Shown in pieces: positions 50,317 through 61,900 of a stretch of DNA of 64,000 nucleotides. Made by a program: the position numbers and the translations under genes. Origin of the DNA: Mansonella perstans (Eukaryota; Nematoda; Chromadorea; Rhabditida; Onchocercidae). Location: contig JBAMDO010000020.1 of the NCBI GenBank assembly GCA_037074765.1, forward strand, positions 124,001 to 188,000, written 5' to 3'. The notes under the pieces are model-generated. The model worked only from the letters and a program-made list of their open reading frames with translations. It was not told the DNA's origin and did not search any database. Numbering within the stretch: the first letter of the stretch is position 1; every line of letters starts with the position of its first letter.

Positions 50317-53300
50317 ATGATGGGCGATGAAAGTGATTCAAGTGAGGATTGTTTTATGGTACAAGCACGAAATAAGTTCAACCCTAACCCGCATCTTGTT
50401 ACAGTTATTAAATCTGAAACAGGTAATAATAAATTTGCCTTCTTCATCTTTTTTTATTCATTTTAAAATGTAAGTCAGTTTTTTGTTTTTTTCTTTTTCT
50501 GATCCATTTTTTCAATTTCAATCCTTTTTTTTTTTTTTTTTTTTTACATTGTAACTTTTAATGCGTACTATTTTTTGTAAAATGAATGGAATGAATGATC
50601 TCCTTTTATTGTACATCCTTTGTACACAGGTTTTGGTTTCAATGTCAAAGGACAAGTGAGTGAAGGTGGTCAGTTACGTAGTATCAATGGAGAATTATAT
50701 GCTCCATTACAACATGTAAGCGCTGTATTACGTGGAGGTGCAGCTGCAGAAGCTGGATTATTGAAAGGCGATCGCATTTTGAAAGTGTAATTTATGCAAT
50801 ATTTTTAATATTTTAGTGCATTCTGTACAAAATATTACATCTAGTGCCATAATTTCTTCATTTTTTACATTATTTTAAGATAACTTACAAAAATTAGCAG
50901 TACTAAATATCACACTATGATTCACTGTTAAATCCTGTAATAGTTATTATATCTTACAGAAATGGTGTTGATGTAGAAGGAGCAACCCATAAACAAGTTG
51001 TAGAACTCATAAAAGATGGAGGTGATAAGTTATCATTAGTTGTAATTTCTGTAGATGCTGTTGATGCAGAACGTTTTGAAAATGGTCTAACTGAGGAAAG
51101 CTGCGCAACGTGCAGGTAATCTTTGAAAAGATATTTACACAAATGTGTTGATAGCATCCTGTTGCTTGCAAAAAAACAAAATTTTGATTAAGGATATTTC
51201 TTCATTATAGATATGATTATTCCGAGAAACGTTCATTACCTATAACTATTCCAAGTTATCAAACAGTAACAGCAAATGGTGAACGCTTTGTTGCTTACAA
51301 TGTACATATGGCTGGTCGACATCTTGGATCACGACGTTACAATGAATTTGTTCAGTTGCATAATTTACTAAAACATGAATTTATTGATTTTGATTTTCCG
51401 AAGTTGCCCAGTAAATGGCCATTTTCATTATCGGAACAACAACTTGATGCTCGACGACGAGGATTAGAATCGTACTTAGAAAAGATTTGTGCTGTTAGAG
51501 TTATAGCTGATTCGGATATAATGCAAGTAAACATTTCTTTTTCTTAAATTCAAAAAATGGCATAGTAAACTGATTTTTGTGACACTTCTTGATATTTCCG
51601 GTATAAAAAGGATTGTGGGACTACTCAATAAGCTTGGTCTGAATGTTAGTAGTATTGCTAATAAATAATGCTCATCAGTTGAACTCAAATATGTTGTTGT
51701 TGAGGTATGAACAGCTTGCATTGAATTTACCATTATTTTAGGAATTTTTGATGGAAGACTCGTTGTCAGAATGTGCATCTGCTGATGTGCACATTCGTAT
51801 ATTACTGCCGGATGGAAATTCTCTACTGTTGAATATTAAACGTTACTGCACAGCAATAGAATTATATACGGTGATTTTTTAATCCTGCACTGTTGCTCTA
51901 TCATATTTTACATTCATTGTTTGCTGCAGAATACAGTTTCGAATATGAAGTTTCATTACATATTTCATTCTGCCGCTCACAGCGCTTTTATTAGGATGAA
52001 AAATATAAATAAGATTGCTGAAAAGTTTCTTATATGCTTTAGTGACCAATTTATCAGGTAAAGAAGCAGAGCTCTGATAAGTTTAGTTCAGTGAATTTAA
52101 CGTGGTGAACATGTTTGCAGTAAAATATTTATATTTTTATATTTCTTGTTATAGGCGACACAGAAACGTTTGAATATGACTCCAGAAGCAAGTAGATACT
52201 GCGCGCTGTTTGAAATGACTGAATGTGGATTCGGTATTCCTTTCCGTTACAGTAGATGTAAATGAGATTTTCACGACTAAACCTGATTTTATGCAAGTTG
52301 CTTAATTTATATTTTAAAGCAGCTCGCTAACTATGATAAAAGAAAAGACAGAAGGAAAAAATGAAAGGTTTAGTGCTTTCAAACTGTAAACTAAATAAAT
52401 TATTTTAGAAACTAGTTTTTTTATTTACAGAACGGAAGTTAGCGGATGAAGAATATCCGCATGCTCTTTATATACAAAATTATTCTTCTGCAGCATCATC
52501 TTGCATTTTGCTTCGAAAATGGATTTTTGATATCGATAAAGAAATTGAACTTTGCGAACGGTATTTTTTCTTACCTTGATTTGGATAGGTAACTAATATT
52601 TGATGTAGGAGTCTGAAATGACCGTGCTGTTCTGCATTGGTAAAATCATGAGTTCATTTATCTGTTGATATTGTCTTATTTTCAAACTAGAAAAAAACTC
52701 ATTAGAAGATCATGACAAAACTTTATGCCTTTTCATCTATGGTAGTAGAAAAGCTTATTATTTTATTGTTTTAAATTTTCAGTATTAGCTTCAGTATCAT
52801 GACTGAATGAATTCGTAATCATTTTTTTTAGCGATAAACTGTTCAAAGAATTATGTTTTTGGCAAGCAGTTTCGGGTGTGAATGGTGGCCTTGTATCTGC
52901 TAAAGAAAAAATGTTTCAGCTGAAGGCATTGCAGAGCATCGAAAGGGCTGATAAAGTACTTTTTATTATACATAAATGTTAAACCATCTTTATAACTGGT
53001 CACTGATTTTTGCATGAAAGTAACGTTTTAGATTTTTTGAACTAATGTTTACTCTTATGTAAGTTTGACCTGTGATGTGAAAATCTCTGGAAACTTTTTT
53101 TTTTTAAATAAATTTTGCTGCCTGCTGCAGCGTAAAACACGGGAACTAAAATTTTGATACCTTTTACTGATATACCTTTTACTTTTACTGATGATATAAA
53201 AAATCCATCTTCTCTATCAAAGTAGGTTATGTTTACAGTATTTAAATATGGTGCGCGTAATGGATGGTTACAATAGAATTATTTTTCCCCATTGTGGTTG

Positions 53301-53751
53301 TGGCAGTCGTAAAGATGGTGATATTGTATTAGGAGTTGAGTTTTCTCAGCTTACCATACGAGCATGCGATCACGAGGGTAATTTGCAGGTTTGGTTTCTT
53401 TTTAAGAAATTCCTTAATAAGATAAGATAGGCTTGGTTTGAAAAAATTTGTTAAATTTTATCAAAATTTGCTCTATGAATCATTTTACAATGGGGAGGAT
53501 GATGAGAGGTTATTCTTGAATATGGTATTGCGGATAATAATATCTGAAAATTTAAATAATATATTTAGGAAGAAGAGCTTATATTCGACTGGGCTGATAT
53601 TTTGGAATACAAAATTATTGATAATGGCGCTACATTTGCATTTGAATATGCTCGTTCACAGAAGAAGCCCAAATCAGTCAAATTAAGCACTCACTTTGTG
53701 AGTGTTTATTTTTCCACACTAAAGTCAAACTTTTCAAACATTCTTAACTGA
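50317..53751 (+). CDS. snx-27: Sorting nexin 27 orthologue (PDZ, PX and FERM-like), ten exons
   Basis: SNX27 sits on early endosomes through PI3P and returns PDZ-ligand cargo to the plasma membrane with retromer (established for the family). Exons: 50317-50422, 50630-50786, 50960-51115, 51211-51526, 51742-51870, 52155-52233, 52431-52560, 52832-52955, 53239-53388 and 53569-53751; about 509 aa against 530-540 in mammals. The PDZ domain is at residues about 28-118, with GFGF as the ligand loop and [20 protein letters not shown]. The PX domain is at about 146-250, with [10 protein letters not shown] and LPSKWPF. FERM-like modules run from about 255 to 475, including [17 protein letters not shown] and [14 protein letters not shown]. 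An acidic start (DESDSSED) precedes the PDZ. The C-terminus is uncertain: reading through a GTGAGT donor-like site at 53698 gives a stop at 53751; splicing to 53785 gives a stop at 53799. Confidence 0.95.
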
Positions 53752-55931
53752 ACTTTTATTTCTTCCAATTTAAATGATATCAAGGATGTAAGGAAGTAAG
53801 TTAATTTTACCTCATATTTTAATGAAAGAATGTACAACAATGCTTGACCTTTATTGAAATTGAAAAGTTGCTTCAATCTAATTCACGAATATTTCCAAAA
53901 ATTAAGAAATCTATTTCTTAACAGGAAGAAAGTACCAAATCACTTTTGGGTGTGCGGATGTTTCAAAACATTTCCGTTCGTCACTTGCATTATATCTTGT
54001 TGCAGGCGGTGTATATGAACTTTTGCTTTTCACGAATATTCGAGGAACGTAAAAGACGCGCCGGAATGAATTTTTGTAACGAGGACTATTAAATTGTTTG
54101 GTCCGAGAAATTTCAAAATTAGGTTGTCTTGTCAAACTTTAAAATTTGGAAATCAATACTTATAGCATCAAGATTTGTTCAAAACCATTCATTCATGTTA
54201 TTTTTTCGTGTTTGCATAGATACGGAAATGCGCAAGTTTAACTAGTACCTTGCATTTATGGAGATAAAAGTGCAATAGGAATATTCACATGATATTAGAA
54301 AATTGCGGATTGCAGTGATTATAATGTTATGGCTTATTTTTTGGATGTTACATCAAATTAAATTTAAGAATTTACACATAATGATAATCTGCTTAGATTG
54401 AATGAATAGAAGATTGGAGAACTCAAAATAATTTTTATTACTAATTGGGTACGGAAAGAAATTTTTATAATCCTTAGCGCGAATTAATTATTGTTTCATT
54501 CCCTCTGTTTAAATATATCATCATTTACAGATTTATTAGGTACGTGGAAATTTTATATGGAAAAATTTAAGTCTGTAAGATTCAGATATCTTTTAGACTT
54601 GTTCCATTTTCATGCTTTCTTACTTTATTCCTCTATCTCTGTTCAACAGATATAAATGAGGTATAGCACGAAGTGTTTCCTTCTTTTTTCCCAACTTACT
54701 TCGATTCTTTAATTTTTGAAGTTAATGCTACGAAATCTGCTGTTAAACAATTTTTATCTTCATTTACATATATCATTGCTGTAAAACAGTTTTTGAAACT
54801 TTCTAATCTGGCTAGTATTTTCGTTGTATGCTTGAATGATATTATACTAAATTTACATACATTCATTTAATATTATGTCAGTGGTTGTCCATGTTTTTAT
54901 TCCTCACTCATTAAAGAATCATTGCATTTTATAAAACTCTTCATCACTCATAGTTCAGGATTTTTTGGTAATTCTTTTTGAGTGATGGAAATGTTTTCGA
55001 AAGCGGTGCATTTTTTATTCATTTATAACACATCTCAGTCTTGCTTCTCTTCATGTTTCATTATTCACTAATGTTATCTTATTGTTCAAAATTGTTCAAA
55101 TTTTTCTTATTGTTCAAATTTTTTTTAGCTTTTCGACTTTTAGATTACTGATTATTTGTCGATGATGCTAGATCATGTAATCTGCAATTACCGTTTGGTT
55201 TTTCTTCAATTTTTTTCTGCGCTCAGATCTTTAACGCTTTTTCATACTCCTATCTTTCTTTGTACCATTAATTCTATCTCTGTGCTTTCATATTATTTCT
55301 AAAATATTTTGATATATTGTTATTTGCAACATTGTTTATTTTTATTTTTTATTCTGTAATTAATTTTGTAAATTGGTCAAGCATTGTTTTAAGATTCTCA
55401 GAAGGTTTCCTTGTGATACTTTTTACTTTCACATGATGTTCTTTTAGTTTATACCAAAAATTTTCCGAATCATCAGAACACTGTCTCCCAGCATTAGTGA
55501 TTGATATAGGAGTGGTTGAAAAATCCTGATGGAAATCTTCATTTTATTTATGAGTTTGATCCTAAGAATTCAAAAATATCAAGTCAACAGTATTATATCC
55601 TTGCATTATACTACTTACTTGAATGGAGCATATTAACTATTTTCGTCTACCCATTTGTACAGTAAGAAGTTTTTATGGACTGGATATATTTCAAGACAAA
55701 AATAAGGTTTAATTTCTGTTTATTCTTTATCTCTTCTTTCTGCTGACGTCGGAGCTGAGGAACTAATTTTTTGATTTCATTGCTACGTAAGATTCAATAC
55801 AAGATTTATATTTAATAAAAGTGTTCTGCTGAGGAGGTATGGTTCTAATTTACTTAGTAGTGATGTGGAACTATAAAGTTTTGCAGTTTGAATAATGGGA
55901 TTTCAAGAATGCCGAAGTAATTTATATTTAA
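53752..55931. other. Intergenic between SNX27 and the ankyrin gene
   Basis: No supported exon was found. It includes the alternative SNX27 terminal exon candidate (53785-53799). T-rich frames such as 54673-54870 are low-complexity. The sequence before 55932 ends GATTTCAAG, a possible but weak leader acceptor. Confidence 0.5.
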
Positions 55932-58900
55932 ATGTTTGACGAGCTGGGTGTAGCGCAACAAACGGAGCAATTTCCGTTGCATGATTTGGAACTGTCTGAT
56001 GATGGCTCTTCGTCAGTGATCAGTGAACCCGAAAAACGGCAAGGTATTAATTTAATTATGCTATATATATTATTTGTAGATCTTAATATTGGTTTGGTAG
56101 AATTTGAAATTTTTAATAATGTAATGATTTCCTCTGTTATGTTGAGAAAGATGATGGAATCTCTATAATTCATAACTCATGAGGAGATTATATCGTGGCT
56201 TTCATTTCCTTCTTTGTCAAGAAGAAATAGTTTCCAAAACCAAACTGTCTATGATTTCTTTAAGTTTAAGTTTAAACCACATCAATATTGCTGAATTACA
56301 GTTGAACTGTAATTGCAAAGAGGGAAAATTAGTTGATTTGCTCTCTTTGGAAATGAATTTCAAATGTACACAGTTGCTGAATTGTTCATTAACATGTTTA
56401 GTTTTATGTTCTGGACGGCGTCGAACATTAGGATCCAGGCAGCGGCAGGGCTCATCAACATCATCGACTCAAATTCCTCCATCTGCTGGCAATAATGGGT
56501 CACATCGTGCGCACAGCTCACCGTTACCAGCTTATCCAGTGAGCATACGCCAGCAGCTGGCCATCATAAAACAGGTTAATTATGCGCTAATTTACTTGCA
56601 CTCTACTTCTTCTGTTAGAAACGATAACATCTTCTATCGCATATTCTCTAAGTTCAAACAGATCTTCTACTTGTTTAATGTTTTACTTTTTATTGAAAAA
56701 ACTGAGTCAGTAAATGCAGTAAACTTCTTGAATTCAAATTCAATTTCCATAATTAATTATTTTTTGAAAGCTTATCTGAATCCAATAAAAATTTACGCAG
56801 TGTATATCAAAATAAAATCACAAAACTTGAAGTATGGAAAGATTCCTGCATCTGTCATGATAAGCATATTTTCGAATATTAATTCCTGGAAAGTATTATG
56901 CAGTTTTCTTTATCATTTTCTTTATTATTGTGCTTAGAATGAAATTCTATTAACATATTACTTCAATTATACAGTAAGAAATACTGCTAAAAATTGATTT
57001 TGTTAAGCTATATTTTATAATAATATTTATGAATCATACTTTCAAAACAAATATTTCGCTCATTTCTGAAGATTAGAATTGAATTGATATTTAAGGTATG
57101 ATTTGATTTATTGAATACTTTATCATTTGATAGTTTCAGTGTTTTCGCATGAATTATTAGTATTTTCATTATCTTTTTAGCTATTATCGGGCTAATAATT
57201 TAGATATTTACTTAATATAATCAATCTTATAAAATTTCCATAATTTGTCAGCTCTGTCAAATTTCTGTTTCTTTAGTGACATTTTTAATTTAAATTTTGT
57301 TAACAAAATTCATCCGAACCGCATTTCATTGTATAGTAGTGACATAAATCAACTGTCATCTAGTTTAGTTTGCTTAGCAATGAAAAATGTGACGAATGCC
57401 TTCATCTGTATTTCGATTAATGTGACTAGCTTGCTGCAATACCAACTGTTGCTACATTCATATAACTGCTTCTCTCTGCCTTTCATTCTCTGCATTCGCT
57501 TCCGTTATTTAGCTATCATTCCATTTTCTATTTAATATCATCAATATTTTCCTTCCATTTTCTGTTTTTTTTCCCCAAATTAGTCAAATTTTTTGATTTT
57601 TTCCTTTTAAATCTCATTAAAATTTCAAATTTTTTTGACTTTTTCCTTTTAAATCTCATCAAAATTTCGTCTTCATTCATAGGATATTGATAATGAATTT
57701 GCTGCAATTTATGATATTTAACATGCAGAAAATCTTTCATTAGTAAACATATTAGAAAGAGATGAAAGGAAAAAAATGATGAAGAAAATCATCAGTAACT
57801 TTCACTCTCTAATAATTCATCGAAGTCATTCATTTCCTCAATGATTTTATTAATTAAAACCTAATAGATGTAAAGATAAAAAAGCATTTCATAGCTCAAA
57901 CAATCAATAAAGGTCTCTTTATTATTTTCTCTTTCGAACTATGCATTTTTCTTGCTCATTTCAGTTACAGTTATTTCAAATACTCATAATTCATTGATTT
58001 TCAATAAGAAATTCATATTATGTTTCTTTAAATTTAATCATACACTTCGAAAAGTGAAGAAATTCTTACTTCGCTATTTTTATTCTTCATTTTTTAAATA
58101 CAATTCTTAAATAAATACTTTTTTGATAGCCGAAAATTTTCAACATTTGAAACAATTTATCTCATATTTGATATGCAACTTATTTTTGTTTATTTCTTTG
58201 AAGGAATATAACTTATACATTTAAACGATGCATTCTGTCTTAATCTTAACCCCTCTATTACTTAAGATTTTAATAGGAATTTATTGGTGATGAAAACAAA
58301 AGACATCATGAAATCTTAATGAAAAGTAAAGTTATAAAACTGCTTTTTTTTGCATAAAATGCTTTTGTAAATAGATTCAGTTTTAATATCATTTTTTGCT
58401 GCTTGTTGAGATGGAACAGCCGATACAGATGGTAGGAGATTCGTTTTCGACCAGTTTGCAAATATCGCAAGCAAGCAGTGCGTCACCTGGCTCATCCAGA
58501 AAGCGTATTTCGAAAGTACATTGTTTTATATACTTCATGTTATTAGTCGAACTTCGCAGAAAGCTCATCCATCATATTTATTGCAATATTTTTAAGGTTC
58601 ATAAAAAAAATGAGCGTGGAGAGACACCATTGCATGTAGCTGCCCGTAAAGGGGATCACCGATTGTGCAGAAAGTTAATTGAGGAAGGTGCACTTATCAA
58701 TGCTCGGGACTATGCTGGTTGGACTCCGTTACATGAAGCATGTTATCATGGACATTTCAAAGTTGCCAGACTTCTTCTTGGGTACGTTAATTTTCCGTAG
58801 GAGATTTTATATAATCTATCAGAATATAAACTGAGTGATGTAGCAATTTCCAGTTACGATGCAGATGTTAATGCATTGTCGGATTGTGATGATACTCCCT

Positions 58901-61900
58901 TACATGATGCTGTCACTAGTGGGAACGAAAAGGCAAATTTAATTTTTTTTTTATAGTTTTTAGTGAATTTCAAGTTGAAAAATTTTTTTTTCTGTTGAAG
59001 ATCGCGTTTCACTATCGATCATTTCACTATTCAGTAATCAAAATTGTCAAAAAAAAATTTTTTTGATAATAAAATTCTTAAGGGTTTTTCTTTATAGTTG
59101 GTTTGGTTACTATTACACGCAGGTGCAATCCGAGATCGTACTGATAATGAGGGGAAAAAACCGATTGATATTTGTCATTCAGAATATAGTGGAATAAGAA
59201 ATCTCCTCTCTGCTGCTACCGTCCCGGAACTATATCCCATCGATGAATCACCTTCTTTGAGCCCTTCTAGTCCAAGTCACACAGTAAGAAATTTTCTTGC
59301 ATTGCCAGTTTTCAAGTATAAGTGATCAGACAAATTCAGTGAATTTATGGAAGTGAGAACTTGATTTTGATAGATAAAAATATCCACAGAACTGCTGCTT
59401 AACAGTATTAGTTTGGTTAATTCATCAGCATATGAAATGCACTGAAATATAAAATCACCGTAAAGATAAAGGAAAGTCTGATTTGTTTTGTTTTGTTTTT
59501 TTCAGCAAGGCCCGTCCCAATTGCTCAGTGCAGATGTAATGCAGCTCACGCCAGAAAGGCAATGCTTAACATCACCAAATAGTGATGATTCAGTAGCCAT
59601 TGCAGAAACTTTTCCGAGAGAAAAAAACGCAGGGACCAGTAAAGAACTGCAACTGCTGCAACTGCGAGGTTAATCATGAGACTGTCTTTTAGAAAAACCT
59701 ATGAAGCAACTTGCTCAGTGTGCTGTTGTTTTTGTATGCAGAATGATGATAGGACTGATTAGAAGAAAAGTGAAGTTAGTACCTGTATAAGTTAAGTCGA
59801 ATTGTTTGTCTTAACTTATATTGTGTACATTCAGTGGTATTTGCTATGCTTCTTTATTTATACTTATTCATCTACCAGCATTACTGCTCATATAAAATGA
59901 TAATCAGCAGCAATGTTTGACTGTTGACTATGAATATTTTTTCCTAGCTCGCAATTAATATACCTTATCCTTCCATCTTCTCGCATACTGCTGTTTATTA
60001 CAGGAAGATAGATCACTAACCGGGCCTACTTTTCCACATTCATAAATCTTTTATCGTTTGTCTTTAATCGTGATTTTTTAGGGTCATGCAGTCAACCGAT
60101 GAAGGAAGAAGAAGATAATAATAAGAACGCAAGGGTCTCAAATTTTCTTCCGTTTCCTTATTTTTCTGAATCTGTTTTTTTATTTGGAATTGCTGCCTTA
60201 ATCAAAAATGGTGACAAAAGCTGTCTGTTCATTAAGTGCAAAATTTGCAGTCCTATTGATTAAATAATAATTTAGTGGTTGGTTAGTTTTCAGGCTTCTG
60301 ATTTTATTGATATGGAAGTAAGAGATGAAGAAGTAAAAGCCGGAATTCGTCATGATTTTGGTGACATGTTAGTTTGTTTTTTATGTATGTTTAGCTAACC
60401 TTGTTTATTGGTGCTCCGAAATTGAAATGTTGCTTGAGTTCTCTGCGAAAGTAAATCGTAATATACAGTGAAAGAGGTATTGTTTCCAGCGTTCCCTCAT
60501 TTTCCATGCATCGTTCATTGTGTCCTGAAGAGAGAAGTGATTTATTGAAAAACGTTGGATTTCATATTAGTCCTTCGCCTTACGAATTTGGCCATGATTT
60601 AACATCATCGCACGTCTCATTTGAGAATAATTGCTTTGGAATAAACGAATCAAAGGAAGCAGAAATTCACCATCTCGGAGATTCGCATGGTTCACACACC
60701 GAACATTTCTCTCCACAATATACACCTCAGAAATCAACCTGTAACGAAAAGCGTAAGCAAAGGTACATCCTTTTTACCTGTGTTATTTTAAACTCAAGAC
60801 ATATATGCTTTAATGAGGTTCTCATTTGAATTAAAAAATATAATTAGCAGTGCAGTAAATAATTCGATTCCGTGATTTCTTCCAGCATTCATTAAGCATC
60901 TCAAAAGCGTGTTGCTTCTATTTTGAAATTGAACTTAAGATTGCTGATTTTTCTATTATCAGCATCAGAATTTTTCTTTTCTCAATCCATTGTATTTGTC
61001 GGTTTTTGTAGAGGTCGAAGAAGAAGACGAGCCACCTCTGCAGCTGCTAACTGTGCAGCTATATCTCAGTCCGATGATGTGTATGAATTTCGCAGCAGCC
61101 CCGAATCTGATGTAAATGTAAATGTGAGCTTCTTATTGTCTTGATTGATTAGTTTTTCATTCTTATATTTCTGATATAATCGAAAGAAGTATTCAGATGC
61201 TAATTTCTCAGTTTGGAGATGACAAGAAGCCTCAAAATTAAATAGATATGTGGAGGGAGAGTTTTAGATATGTTAAGATACCTAAATCTAGTAGACACTG
61301 AAAGTATTGATAATGTTGAATGGATCAAAGAGAGGAATAAACAGATTATGAATAAAATAACATGCAGATAGCATCATTTATATATGTTGAGGTGATAGCG
61401 AAAAGTGGGGGAGACAGAAGGACGGATGGTTAAGCAGATTAACATCCCATGTTGTCCCGTTGGGTGGCCTCAATGTGTCTCTCAGCATTTGTTACAACTG
61501 CCACCAACCTTTTGATATTTCGTTTTAATGATTCATCGCCATACAAAACCAGCTGCTGCATGATTGATTTCATGCGCGGTTTGCTTTCATTGAATTTTAT
61601 TGCGCTTCTTTGTTGAATATTTTGCCAAGAATTATTCGCTGATCGGGGATCTATAATGTTCGCTTATAAACATGATTTTAATCTTGACAGAACTGAGGAT
61701 AGATATGATAAAACATTGGTCTGATCAAGTTAAGTTCAATGTGAAAATCATTGGCAGTAGGATCATTGGCAGTGAAGTCATAGGAATAGCGAGAGCGTGC
61801 GACGAACATGTTTCCGTGATTCATCAGAACTGCATGCATCATTATTGTTTTATTAAATTCATCATGATATCTGTAGAATTTCGATTCATTCAAACGCATA

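Noticed and set aside
56179..56937. A 252-codon open frame on the plus strand
   Set aside because: It is the longest frame in the window, but it reads through intron, ankyrin-gene exon 2 and the next intron. Outside about 56402-56574 the sequence is low-complexity and lacks any domain; a donor at 56575 and joining phases favour the spliced model.
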